Assembly: GCA_038496445.1 (NCBI GenBank)
Contig: JALMLS010000277.1
Location: 186,001 to 250,000 of the forward strand
Length of the DNA stretch: 64,000 nucleotides
DNA from: Trichosphaerium sp. ATCC 40318
Lineage: Eukaryota; Discosea; Flabellinia; Trichosidae
Direction: 5' to 3'
The translations under genes were made by a program, and so were the position numbers. The notes below the pieces were generated by a model. The model saw only the letters and a list, made by a program, of their open reading frames with translations, did not search any database and was not told the DNA's origin. How positions within the stretch are numbered: the first letter of the stretch is position 1; every line of letters begins with the position of its first letter. Shown one piece after another: positions 22,198 through 34,700 of the stretch.

Positions 22198-25113
22198 TGG
22201 AGATAATAAACACGAGGAGCTTCTCTACAAAAACTCTGATTGTAGACTCTAAAAACGACCAGTTAGGTACAAGCAGTCGCTCTATTCTACAAGAAAGAAT
22301 CTAATAAGAGCCCAGACACGATACTGAAACAAATTGCTTCTGACGACCAAGCGCGCGTCACAGTATGTGTGTCGTACTCAGGAGACATACAAGACTTTCT
22401 ACGCCCTATTATGTTTTATTTGATGGAACGTGAACTGAATATTTGCGTCATTACAGTGTCGTTCGCAGACTGTAACACCGTACTTCGCAAGCACGTTACA
22501 GCTTATTTTGAACATTCTTGCCTAATTGCTATTGTAGACTAAAATTTCTGAAACGCTCTACGCGCTTACAAGTATTTGTTACAAACGTTAAAGCCCGGAA
22601 ACTCTCCTCAAGAGTTGTACATGCAGTAATAAGTTTATGTAGTAAAGCTTTTCATAGCGCACCCATCATGGTACGTCCCTATATCTATTAAACAAGCGGA
22701 GAGATCTTTTTTTAATTTACACCAGGTCTACACGCCAAATATTTACCTCAAAAAACGTGTTTTTCTAGCGCACGAGAATTGCATTATATTTGATAAACAG
22801 AGCAACAGAGTAGCTGTAAGGTCTCAAAGAGATGATTTACGATTCCAAAGATTTTTTTCTCATGCTACCCTCCTGTGGGTACATGACGCTTTTTGGGAGG
22901 AAGGATTGTACGATAGCTTTAAAACAAGCCGGAAAAAAAGAATATCCATAATATTTACTCTGGCAGCTTTCTTATGTTCTGTTTAGTTATCCTTCCGTGT
23001 ACGTTGACACAGCATCTGTACTAAACCACCACGGAATTCGTGTGTTACCTTATCATAGTTGGAAGAAGGTCCCTTTTGCGCTAAAGTCTCCTAAGACCCA
23101 ACACCCTCTTCTGAGAATAATAGCCAGTAAGGACTCTTCTGTAGATCCTGTTATACACTTCAAAATGATACAGGTACCTCCATTAATAAGTTCAACAAAT
23201 CTATGATGGGTACAATTAATCGTTTACCGTTATAGGCTATTCGCGTTTGTTTACGGAAGCAAACACCTATTCTAGTGTTTACTCAAGACTTGTCAAAAAT
23301 TGAAATGGATATGTTTGATTTTCCGTATGTCAAAGCAACTGATGATATGGGTACAATGACTTGTCTCACGCAATCTAATTTGACATTTAAAAGGCGTTTT
23401 ACTTCAGTACGCACTCATGAAGCCAGTTCCATGGGCTCCTCGCACAAATCAAAAGTTTGAGATTGACACGGATGATTGGAGAGGTAGAATGACAGTACAT
23501 GATATTGTAGTGAACAATACGCATACAAGTAAGTTTAAAAAATAAGATACAAAGTTTCGAGACATCACGTGATTATCACGTGACACGACTAAGTTTCCAT
23601 TTTTATAAAATCTTAGGGTCAGGAAGTAGTAGATACTACTGTGTTGTTACTGTTCATGGTCAGGTCGCACGTGATTATAAAACAAGAGCTGCAGCGAACT
23701 CTGTTTTATCAACTTGGCGGGATCTTGATTGGACGATGTACGTTTTATTCTTGGTTGTCAGTTCAAACCTCTGAGAATGCTGTAGGGAAGTTGATGGACA
23801 AACTCAAGTTGATGTTACTGTTTATGCTGGTAGTAAGCGTGATTCACGTATGCTTGTTGGTGGTATCACGCTACATGTTTCGTAAGTAGTTTTGTTTAAT
23901 TTTTAAGTGTTTTATTATTTACAAACTGACGTTATTTTCTTTTGTTTAGGGACTTGCTGGAACTTTTACCGAACAAAGGACCACTATGTATTGAGCGTAC
24001 TTTTAAATTGATCAATAACGTTAAAAAAAAGAATAATGAAGTAAATGGTAAATAATTCAAGGCTGCCTTTAATCATCCACCTTCTGACTCTATTTACTAT
24101 AGGCACTGTGACTTTAACTACTCGTTTTGTTGATACAAGATATGAAGCTAAAACAAACTTATCAAAGAGGAAAAAACGTGCTCTTTCTGTTCGATGTAAT
24201 GAAAAAAAACACTACGAAAGTTTTTCTGACTTTTTTCTTAGCATCGAAGAGAAAGCGACGTTCAAGATCGGGCTCTATCATGTCTAGGAGACCAAAGGAT
24301 ATTTTAAGTAAAAAGAGAAATAAATCGCTTCAGCGTTACTTTGGATGTCCGCTTCAAGAAAGTGTATCGCGAGCATTAAGAGACGGTGTAACACCAGTAA
24401 TACAGGTACGAAAATTCTGATTATACACATTATTCATAAGACGCAAATAGGCTTGTTGCATTGCCTTGGAAAAGAAAGGATTCAATTTGGAAGGATTATT
24501 GAGAATACCTGGTCATAGAGAGCGTATTTATAAACTAAAGTATTACATCGAAACTGGTACAACGAGGGCTTTTGTTTTCTTTTGGAAAATTTTCTTCAAT
24601 GGAGCAACACTTACATTTACTATTAATAGGGGTGAATGTTAATCTTAGCCGTGAGGATCCTTTTGATATCGTGGGCCTTTTGAAGGAATACTTAAAGGAT
24701 TTACAAGGTTCTTTAATGCCACCTGTTCGTCTACAAAAGCTCCTGAATATAGGTAAGTTACGAGAAGAGTCTTTTCAGTTTTGTTCAAACTAAACATTGG
24801 TATAGATCTTCGATCCAAAAAAGCTGAAAAGCTTGTGAAGGATGAAATAGATTGTTTAAGTCCAGAGCATAGAGACGCATGGGATCAACTTATACGATAC
24901 TTCTTACACTTGGAAAGACATAAAGAAATCAACAAAATGACCTTCAAGAATATTGCTTTAAGCACTGTTGGAAGCTTATTTCCACCAAAGGCTTCACTCA
25001 AACCTGACGAGGTACAACTGGCCATGACTAGATGTACAATGCTCCTTCAATTCATGTTAGTACACGCCCAAGTATTATTCTCAAAAGCAAACACAACACT
25101 CCGCGTGCCATGA
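22198..25113 (+). CDS. C2-RhoGAP protein with an unidentified N-terminal domain
   Basis: GTPase-activating protein for Rho/Rac. The N-terminal half (about 22.2-23.5 kb: VTVCVSYSGDIQDFLRPIMF, CLIAIVDYLLQTLKPGNSP, RFFSHATLLWVHDAFWEE, ILVFTQDLSKIEMDMFD) has no family I can name; 'VSYSGD' near its start recalls TIR/SEFIR domains only weakly. A C2 domain follows (WRGRMTVHDIVV, SSRYYCVVTVHGQVARDYKT, TQVDVTVYAGSKRDSRMLVG), then a basic Ser/Arg stretch and the RhoGAP domain: YFGCPLQESVSRALRDGVTP, LEGLLRIPGHRERIYKLK (R is the arginine-finger position), DPFDIVGLLKEYLKDL, SLMPPVRLQKLL, MTFKNIALSTVGSLFPP. The start at 22198 is provisional because the first intron would be only about 31 nt. The stop is 25113 or a few bases earlier. 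Confidence 0.75.
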
Positions 25114-25298
25114 AGCGTAAGATTTTTCAAAATTCGAAAAAGGTAAAAAAAAATAATAATAAAACCATATTTGTACATAAAACACGTCTGCCTTGACTTG
25201 CAACGACGAAGCAAAAACAGGCTGGCTGATAAACGATTTTAAACCTACATACATTGATCTATACTGTCAAATTCAATGATCTACGCCAAATATCACAT

Positions 25299-27741
25299 AT
25301 GAGCGTTGTTGCGCGTAATATACGCATGTTTAACGTTAATTGTTGACGATTTTAGGGACAAAACTTCCTTCACACTATTGGCGTAGTGCTAACAACCGAC
25401 GTGAAGCGTTAGAGCGCTATGGGGAGCAATTAGGCTTAAAAGAACTTGACGGTTGGTACAAAGTACAAAATAAACAAATTGTGTCCATAGGAGGCAGTAC
25501 ACTGCTACAATCGTACGAAATATAACCTAACAGCGTACAATACACTTAATTGTTTCAGGTATGGCGGTTCTTTATCTAGAATGGTCCAAGAGAACTTTCC
25601 AGAGCATTCTTGGGCTCACTGGAAGCACGAGTAAGCTATACAAAGTCAAAAAACTGCAAACACTCAACTGTTTATTTAGTATCGCGCCAAATCACTCCTG
25701 GGATGATATAGCTAACCAACTCCAAAAATTCAATGACATTGCACGTGCTTTGAATATTAAACTACTTGACGATTGGTATAACGTAAACCTTGTTGATGTG
25801 AAGGATCTAGGTGGCAAGGGTATCATATCTAGGTACCACCTCGACAACAGAATCCGTGCACGTGTCCACACTTGCGTATTCTGTTTTTTTTCTTTTTCGA
25901 ATCAACACAGTCTATTGTTTACTCTCTTCTAGGTATGGGTCACTGCCTCACTCCCTGACGAGTTTATATCCCAATCACGATTGGAATGTTAGTATTTTAA
26001 AGTACGACAACAAGCGCCAAGGAAATTTTTTAGATTAGTTGATAATAATGAATGCGTTTTTAGTAAGACCTCATTGAGATTTTGGAGCGATGATTTTGCC
26101 GATAAAATTGAAACTATAGGATCAACTCTTGGTATCAAGGTACTAGATGATTGGTATAATGTGAATAGAAGAGATTTTCAAGCATTTGTTGGTAGTCTAA
26201 GTATGCTTCAAAGGTAAGACGTAAAACAAAAAAAAAAAAGACTACTAAAAGTGCTTTTTTTAGCTTGGATGGTTCCATCCAGAAAATACTTGAATTCATA
26301 TTTCCGAATCATAACTGGGTTTCATGGAAGTTTAAGTACGTAATTCATCACTGGTTTTCAAACAATACGTTTAATGAAGAAAACACTAATGTATGAGGAA
26401 TAAAGTAAAACATCTTCTGGTTTTTGGGAGAATATTGAATTCCAAAGACAACTTCTTGATGAAATTGGTGAACATCTGGACTTCAAAATACTTGATGATT
26501 GGTTTTCCGTAAACTACTCAGATATAATTAAAAACGGAGGAAGTACAATAATGGCAAGGTAAGTGACAACACCACAGTCGGATTTTGAAAAAAAATTAGG
26601 TTTGCGAATTCTCCTTCAGCCCTCTTAGAGACAATCTATCCAAACCACACGTGGACAAGGTGGAAATTTAGGTACGAGATGTTTTTCTTTTGATTCCATT
26701 AATCATCTTGGCTTCGATGATCTAACTTTGTGGCTGTTAGACGAACACCGCACCATGTTTTCGATGCTGAAGAGTTACAAACAACAAAATTAGACTCTGT
26801 TGGTAAAAAACTTGGTATCAAAACTTTTGATGGATGGTATAATGTTGGTAAAGCAAAAGTAACACATAATGGTGGCGGAGCTATCATGGAACGGTAAACA
26901 ACTATTTTCTTTGTTGAAAAAAAAATCCCAAAAATCCTGAAACCCTCTGTCCTTTATTTCCTCTTTTCCTAAAAGGTTTTGTTTCTAGTTATGAAGGCCC
27001 AATAGTAAATGTATTAAAGAAGCTTTTTCCAGAATATAAATGGCTTGATTGGCGTTTCAGGTATGACTCTAATCTCAACAGTTCACTTTAGTTAAATCGA
27101 GAATTTTCAAATCGAAAACGATTAGCTCCTGTTCTAATCTCTTTATCTAGAAAATCTATTAAAAAGGTCAGAGTAAATAGAGGCGTTTGGCAAATCAAAT
27201 CAGTTCAACGAGATTTTCTTAAACAAGCAGGAAAAGCTTTTACAATCAACTCTCCTGAAGATTGGTACCTAATCTTATTCTTATTCCAGTGCGGCATAGA
27301 GCCCACAGTTAAAGCCAATTTACCAAAATAACATAAAGCTATCTCATCACATACGTTAACACATTAACTGAACCAGCATTGCCGGGCTTATTGCTACATT
27401 GACGGATCAATTGTTTTGTTAGCTAAAACATGTTTTTTTAAGATTAGACTATTTTGTTTGTGGACTAACACTTTTACTAATAGGTACCGTATTTCGGCAG
27501 CACAATTAAGCTGTATTGGTGGATCTGGTATTAGTCAATATTATCCAGGAATATTAAGACTCATTGAGCCTAATTACACTTGGGATTGGAGTAAATTCTC
27601 TCATTTTACAAAAAAATCACAGCAAAGGTATTAATTGATACACAGCATTATAAACTATTCTTACGTTTAATGTGTAGATGGCTTGTAGAGCATGCGAAGA
27701 AGTTACTTATAAAGGAAGCTTTCATAATACAAAACACGTAA
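25299..27741 (+). CDS. DWY-repeat protein A: six tandem ~75-residue repeats
   Basis: ATG 25299 (MSVVARTKLPSHYWRSANNR) begins the first of six repeats. Each has a W or FW start, an amphipathic helix with a 'N.R..L...G..L.I' pattern, the hallmark D-W-Y/F motif (DGWYKV, DDWYNV, DDWYNV, DDWFSV, DGWYNV, EDWYRI), a GG step (IGGSTLL, LGGKGII, NGGSTIM, NGGGAIM, IGGSG), then a helix and a 'P...W..WKF' end (FPNHNWVSWKF, YPNHTWTRWKF, FPEYKWLDWRF). Introns fall at repeated phases inside the units. The end, SQQRWLVEHAKKLL, parallels DWY-repeat protein B. Similar repeats occur in protists and some fungi as hypothetical proteins; function unknown. Confidence 0.75.
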
Positions 27742-28495
27742 AGGGTATTCGCAAACAAAAATACCATCTAAGCAAAATACTACAGTGGCTCTTTGTTGCA
27801 TTAATCGGCAATGGAAGGGTTTGTTTAACTAATATTAATAAGAGTGGTCCACTTCACTCGCAGAGGACTTTTGATCACATGATTTAAAAATGGTTCTCGG
27901 GCGCAAACAACTTGTTGACCTCATCAAGAGTTGAAGCTTGCCAGCAAAATACCAAGCAGAAAGTCCAAATCGGAAAATTGAAAAACAAATGATTTTCTGT
28001 TCCTCCTTCCATCCTGATATTTGGACTATTCATCTCATTCCCCTCACCATAGATTTTTCCTTTGCTATTTCATAAGTATTAGCAAACTGTACAATAGCAG
28101 CCTAGTCACAGAACAGACACATGGAACATTCAGAAAAAAACACACTTTTTTTATTTCTTGTTTATGCCACCAATAAACGAATACTATACACAAACAATAC
28201 TCTAGAAAATATTGATAAGTCCACAAAATATGAGAATGCATGATAATACTGTCAACAATTTGCACGCGTTTCATAGAAACAAGTTGTGTATTTCGTCAAA
28301 CTTCTCAAAAATTCTTGTTTTTGTGCTTAAATACGAAAATGACGCAACCCATCGTACTCTAACTTATTACAATGTAATAACACCAAACTGATTCTGGATA
28401 CATAAAAACTATAAATAACACAAAATACTGACTTGTTGATCGCCCGTTAAGTACTTCTATTATTAAAACTACACACAGTGCCGACAATAAACAAA
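27742..28495. other. Intergenic region upstream of the actin gene
   Basis: About 750 bp without a supportable gene. It is AT-rich and must hold the 3' UTR of the DWY-repeat gene and the actin-like promoter; TATAAATA at 28410-28417, about 80 bp before the ATG, is a candidate TATA box. Nothing else is recognised. Confidence 0.4.
28410..28417 (+). promoter_or_regulatory. Candidate TATA box of the actin-like gene
   Basis: TATAAATA 79 bp upstream of the ATG at 28496. Position and match are typical, but no transcript start can be seen. Confidence 0.35.
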
Positions 28496-29924
28496 ATGGC
28501 TAACGAAAGTACACTCCCAACAGTTTTCAACATGTTTCATCAACACAAAACCACTTTAACCTTTAAATACTCTCTAATACGCTTAAAGCATACGATGAGC
28601 TAGCTTTTTGCTGTTAACGCTCGTATAGCCGCTAAAATAGTTTACTTGCTACAAAAAGCAACTGACAAGCTAACTCTTACTTCAGTACACGCTTTGGTAA
28701 TAGACAACGGATCTGGGTGGTGCAAAGCTGGTTTTGCCGGTGATGACGCTCCAAGCGCTGTCTTCTCATCAGTAGTCGGCCGTGCATGTCACACCAGCGA
28801 AGGTGCTGAAAATAAGAAAGACTCGTACATCGGCGATGAAGCCCAATCCAAGCGCGACACCCTCTCATTGAACTACCCAATCGAACGTGGTATTGTCACT
28901 AACTGGGACGACATGGAGAAAATCTGGCATCATGCATTCTACAAAGAGCTAAATGTTGCCCCGGAAGAGCACCCAGTTCTCCTTGCTGAACCTCCATTAA
29001 ACCCAAAACCTAACAGGTACACACATCGTTATTTCGGCTTTCTTGATTTCGAAAAAAAACACTGTGAATTGTTGGTTTTTTTGACTTACTTGTTTGGTGC
29101 TTAGAGAAAAAATGACGCAAATTATGTTTGAGACATTCAACCTCCCGGCTATGTATGTAAGCAACCAGGCTGTACTTACTTTGTACTCTGCCGGACAAGC
29201 AGCGGGTACGTTACTGTCTTGATTGCAAAAGGCAAGTAACTAACTTGTTCTAATAGGTTTGGTTGTTGATTCTGGTTATGGTGTCACCCACGCAGTCCCA
29301 GTCGTTGATGGTTACGCACTACCTACGGAAACCACGAGTATGAATTTGGGTGGACGGGATATCACCAATTACTTGATGCAGATCCTCAGTGAGCGTGGGT
29401 TCGGATTCAGTGGTGATATCGAAAGTATTCGTGACATTAAGGAGAAACTCTGCTACGTTGCTCTTGACTTCGAGCAAGATATGAAGATAGCCGAAACATC
29501 ATCTACCCTTAACAAGTCATACACGCTTCCTGATGGTAAAGTCATACACATCAATAACGAACGCTTCAGATGCACAGAAGCCCTATTTAAACCAAGTTTG
29601 GTCGGGATGGAAGATGAAGGAATCCATAAGACCGCATACTACTCAATCATGAAGTGTGATGAGCTGCGTAAGGATATGTATGGTAATGTTATGCTTGTCG
29701 GTGGTACTACTATGTTCCCAGGTCTAGCTGAGAGGTTGCATAAGGAACTAGCTGCTCTTGCTCCTTCAGCCATGAAGATCAAGGTCATTCCTGAGAAAAA
29801 ACAATACTCTGCTTGGTGTGGAGGATCCATCCTTAGCTCCCTATCAACTTTCGGGCAAATGTGGATATCCAAAGAAGAGTATGATGAGTCTGGTCCAGCT
29901 ATTGTCAACAGAAAGTGCTATTAA
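28496..29924 (+). CDS. Divergent actin
   Basis: Four exons: 28496-28508, 28686-29016, 29105-29205 and 29257-29924. The protein starts [20 protein letters not shown] and keeps [66 protein letters not shown] and the C-terminal [11 protein letters not shown]. It is full length but departs from conventional actin. The DNase-binding loop is about one residue shorter and polar ([12 protein letters not shown]). The second phosphate-binding loop reads DSGYGVTH where actin has DSGDGVTH, replacing Asp157. The usual YALPHAILRLDLAGRD is [16 protein letters not shown]. This may be a specialised actin isoform; it is too actin-like for a standard Arp. Intron and frame are intact, so it is not an obvious pseudogene. 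Confidence 0.88.
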
Positions 29925-30194
29925 GTCTATTTGACACGTGATTTGTAAAAAAAAATGATTAAGTAAACTGTAAAAACATAAAACTAATGTTACCTATTTG
30001 ATGTGCTCTAGGACAACCTTACATAGGTAGTTAGCCCCTTCTAAGTATATTTAATGTTGTTTACGACTTGATAAAGGTGACGTCTATAACAAAAGAGAAA
30101 CAGCCAATTGCAAACCATGCTCACGAGAATGGAAACATTTAACCTTAGCACGTGGAACATACTCTTTCTTTACAAGTACATTTATTGAGCTTAT

Positions 30195-31100
30195 CTAAAA
30201 TGGATCTGGTTCAATAATTACTTCACCGTCTATTAATGTAAAAGCTCCTGGACCTAGATACGTTTCAACCAGTACCTTATAGCAATCAACAAAGTCTTTT
30301 CCAAAATATGTCTTAAACAATGACTTAACATCATCTCCAATCTCTTCAAAAGATTCCTCTTCATTTGTACAAAAAGTAAAGCAACAGTACAATTCACTAC
30401 AATCCTTAGGTGTATACCACATAAACCCAGGACAACGAAAAGTTGCATTCCGTCTATAAAGCCTAAAAACAGCAAAAGCAGAAGAATCACGTGCAAAAAA
30501 AAAAATCTTAAAGTTGCAAGAAATATCATCATATACTCCTGGTTCTACATTAACATTATCACATACTAATGTATGACTTGTCTTATTTTCTTCTCTAGAT
30601 ATTTTATAGAATCCAATATCAGAACCAATCTTATCATTAGTAAAAAGAACATCTCCATCAAGTTCTTGACCTATTTTTCTGTTGACATAGTAAGTTTTTA
30701 ATGATGCCTTGTTACTGAACTCTCCAGGTACGAATGTCTTTATATGAGGCCAATTTAGTTGTATAGCAACAGCCCAGAAGTTCCTTGAAGATAGAATGCC
30801 GTTGAACCGTTTTGAAACCAATGGGATGTTTTTTAGAGTAGTATAGTTCAGATACGCAAATATGTACGTTAATATATCGTTTGGGACTAAGGATAACGAG
30901 AAATGACTTGGTTCAGTATCAATATCATTTTCATAGTCTTTCAAGACTTCCAATAGCGTAGATACGTACTCTGGGTTGGTAAGACGCTTTTTAACTTCTT
31001 TGTCGTGTATGCTGCGAACGATGCGTGTTAGATTGGTGACTGTATCATCATGCACACTCGCAATCTCTCTTTTGTGCCTTTTGGGGTATGGTAGGGTCAT
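30195..31100 (-). CDS. Intronless F-box protein
   Basis: 301 residues from ATG 31100 with no introns, unlike most neighbours. An F-box sits at about residues 70-115 (SLVPNDILTYIFAYLNYTTL, KNIPLVSKRFNGILSSRNFW). The rest is a globular region without repeats that I recognise (DGDVLFTNDKIGSDIGFYKI, FRCPGFMWYTPKDCSELYCC, ETYLGPGAFTLIDGEVI). F-box proteins recruit substrates to SCF ubiquitin ligases; the substrate domain here is unknown. Absence of introns may reflect retrocopying. Confidence 0.75.
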   Translation of the reverse strand: MTLPYPKRHKREIASVHDDTVTNLTRIVRSIHDKEVKKRLTNPEYVSTLLEVLKDYENDIDTEPSHFSLSLVPNDILTYIFAYLNYTTLKNIPLVSKRFNGILSSRNFWAVAIQLNWPHIKTFVPGEFSNKASLKTYYVNRKIGQELDGDVLFTNDKIGSDIGFYKISREENKTSHTLVCDNVNVEPGVYDDISCNFKIFFFARDSSAFAVFRLYRRNATFRCPGFMWYTPKDCSELYCCFTFCTNEEESFEEIGDDVKSLFKTYFGKDFVDCYKVLVETYLGPGAFTLIDGEVIIEPDPF

Positions 31101-31724
31101 TGTTTCGGACGGGCGCTTAACTACTTAAGGGCAAGAAGATTGTGGAAATGTTGCTTGTATTGATTATTTATAATGACAGTGTAGCCATATCGTCTTTGTA
31201 GCAGTGATCCCATGTATGACTGTTTTACTGAGAACCTGGCGCCTCTAAAGCACGCCTATTCAATAGCACTGACCCAACATAAAACGTGGTTTTGTATTTA
31301 CTTAGTCAACCATATTTTTCCGCTGCTCTGAAAAATACAACAGCGTTATGCACCAGTGAGCTGTCAACCTACAGGCATTTTCTGTAGTAGGATCTTATAT
31401 ATTTGTTATTAGTTTGAATTGCAGTACTTATAGGGGCATTTACTATTACAAGAGAATCTTTCTGCAAGTAGTGGATGAAAAAGAAACAAATATGTCACAC
31501 AATAGTCACTACTCACCTATAACTACCGTATATGATAGGTTAAGGTTTGTATTTTAAATGGAAGATCTTAAAAGAGATGCACAATAAGTACATGAAATGT
31601 AATTATCACAAAACAAATAATACGATCGCTTGTGATTGGATTTTCTTCTTTACTGGGATAATCAAACGATTGTGCATACAAAGATTATTTATGCGAGCGT
31701 ATTACACAGTGTTAAACTTGTTAA
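31101..31724. other. Intergenic gap
   Basis: About 620 bp between the F-box gene start and the end of NTPase copy 1. Short open frames occur but none has coding character or splice support. Homology to the other NTPase copy ends at the stop codon, so this gap is unique sequence. Confidence 0.4.
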
Positions 31725-34700
31725 TCACTTTCTTACAATCTTGGATAGTTTCGGCTTCTTTTTAGAATCATTTACTACTGCAACTGCCTTTCTTTTCACG
31801 TTTGTGGCTATTTATAGAAACAGTAAGTTCCCACGTGATTGATCATTTATAAACAAAAACTTTAAAAGCTGCGCACGCGAAACAGTGATGTAGAGAGTCT
31901 CCCTACCAATTGAACATAAATCAGTATCAAGTGGAAGTAATCTCGAATCGTTGCTTGTATAAAAGCTAACTTTCAAGTTTTGCAATTCTTCAGGCAAGAA
32001 TTTAGTTAGCGCTGAAACAGTATCACCAGGGTAAAATAATGTTCCAGCATTAGCAACATTATACTTTTTCTTAAATCCTTTCAGCACTAATGCTACTCTA
32101 CAATCTGAAATTTTAACAACGTTGCCTAGGCTTGATTTAGCTTACACTCAAATAAAGTAAAAGTGGTACTTTGCTTAAGTACTAATATATCTACCATCGT
32201 AATGTCACTGTCACGGCTATCATCTAATATTGTTGGCAGATGAAGTATGTCGGCACGAATACCGTCATATTCGAAAATAATGTTATGGATATTACTGTTA
32301 TATCCCCGCGCAGTCTTTAGCACACTTTCGTAATAGTTTCTATCGTTGACACTCTTAAAAAATCGAATTTCGTCAAGTGTTGCCTCAGTTGGGTTTGGCA
32401 TTACACCTGAATAATCCAATCGAATACACTCTAAACCAAACAGTAAGCTTTGTTACTCCACTCCTCTAAATACGTACTTCGAAGAAAGGGTATGATAACA
32501 TTATTTTTAGCATCAAAGTTAATGCAGTACCTTCCATGTGGTAGTACTGCAGCTAAACCGATCTTGGCTGAATAATCAATAATCTTTTTTTCCTTGTCAT
32601 ATTGGATTGGCAGTGTTCTCAGCTCAATATAGTCGAAAGTCATACAGTGATTGAACTTGTTTCTGCCTCTTCAAAATCCTTAGCCTCACCTATTATACAG
32701 TCGCTTATGTTCGCGAAGAGCCAAGATCTCTCAGGTTCAAGTTGAGCCAGAGTTTTATGTTGGTCATCTAATGTAACTAGTTGGCCAAAGTCCACCAACA
32801 GTGGTTCGAAGTAGGAGAATCCTAGGAAAGTTACATCACACTGGGGTTTTAAGGAATATATGCGTACGGTATTGTGAGTCAGTACCCACCCAGTTCAAAT
32901 ACTCGGTTGTAGGAATATCTCCTGATTTGAAATACTTGTACATCTAGAATCGTAGAGTAAGTTACCTTGGTTTAAACAAACAGGACAAGAGGCGTACACG
33001 TGATGTTAGAAATTGTTCGAGATCTTTCTCTCCTACGATAATCACCTCTGTAAACGCATCTGGGATAATGAGATTTGTAGAGTTGTTGTTCTTGTTTAGA
33101 ATCAATCCGTCTTTGAGTTTCTTGGAAAGGATTGCAGCGATAATAATTGCAACACGTTTTAGGCCCTTCTCAGGTGTTCCTTTTAAGTGTACTTTATTAA
33201 TTTCTTCTTGTATGTCAGCAAGGGTTCTTGCACTACTTCCTTGCTAAAAGTAAAGCTTAGACCTTACAATAAAATGATGCTAGCGCAAGATAGGGACAAT
33301 TCATAGCACGAGTTTCTCACAGGTGGAATGTGTCTTACAAGTATCTTATAGTTGCCAATAAACGTGGGTGGATACCTTGGTTTGAATAAAAAGTTCGTAT
33401 TCGGAGTTCTTTATCATCATGTCGAATGTATCTGGTGGTGATAGTTTAGTAAAGTACGCATGAAAGATTGAAATTACGCACTAGACTTTTCACCAGGGAT
33501 ATACAAGCCGCCAGCCGCTGCTCTCCACAGCCGACAAAATTCCTCTTTGGTTATACAACCTTTAGATTTCAACTCTTCACTATCCTCCGTGTCTTTTGTT
33601 GCCGATCCCGCATCCTGGACTTTTGGCAATGACTGCGGCTAAAATTGAGGTAAGCGGAAGGTGATATTCTTATTTTTAAATAAGTCGTACTATGATTGTT
33701 GGATCAAATTGTATGGCTTTTTGATTCTAGTAACTTGTGAACCTAAAGTCGGAAACAATTACAACGTACCTCAAGACATGATCCTTTAAAGAGAGAAAAT
33801 ATACCACCCAATGTAGCTTCAGGATGTCTTTGTAGCCATTCGTACATGTACGTTGAAAACCTCCAGTCTACAAACCATTCCATTCGTTTCCCTAACATTT
33901 AGGTTAAATACGAACTTCGCCATTTACTTTACATTTTAAAAATCCTGTTTGTGCTATTTGATTTAGTCTTGTCTTATCCAGTTCATGCTGAATGATGATT
34001 GATTTAATAACGTTGTTACCAAAGTGGTTGAAAGACACTGAATAACCTTGAGCTGACATGAACTCCATTATCAATCTAGGTATCTTAACCTTCATGGATT
34101 GTACGCCATTGATTGTACTAGAAATGAATACCACTGGAGCCAAGTTTAAAATGCGATGCAGAGGAATCTAATAAACAATTAATACTTTTGTAAACTATAA
34201 CCATATTGCAAAGTACCTCTTTGAGTATGCAGTTTTTGTTCTTTGTTCGCAACTCAAACTTTGTTTTGGTGCTATCAAATACATCTTGAGTTATAGGCAA
34301 CATAAATGCTTCTAATACCAACACTTTAGAAACAAATCTGACAGCAGCATCCCAAAAATAACACATTGCATTTGTATTATTGTTTGCAAGCATTTCACCA
34401 TAAGCATCATCTAAAAGCCTAAAAAACCTGCATGAGTCTTCCTTATACGATAGAAACACAGCACCTTGTGGCATCAACTGGTTGCCCCTTTCTATTCAAG
34501 AGTATGGCAGCGATGTATCCTATGAAATAATTGACCATTCGCGGTAAACCAGCTACAATCAAGGTAAGATTAAAAGAACAAAGGTGGGTTTTACCTGTTT
34601 TATCATGTATTCCCTCAATCAATTTTTTTAAAATAGGCTTATCCAGTGAATCAAGTGCTGCATATAATTGTCTTTGAGTGTCGGTACTTTTATACGGTTT

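Noticed and set aside
21959-22213. 84-codon minus-strand frame
   Set aside because: Overlaps the RhoGAP start on the other strand, has no splice partners and no recognisable motif.
33290-33380. GTATCCACC donor in NTPase copy 1 as another U12 intron
   Set aside because: Only the first six bases fit, and no U12 branch site precedes the acceptor near 33,245.
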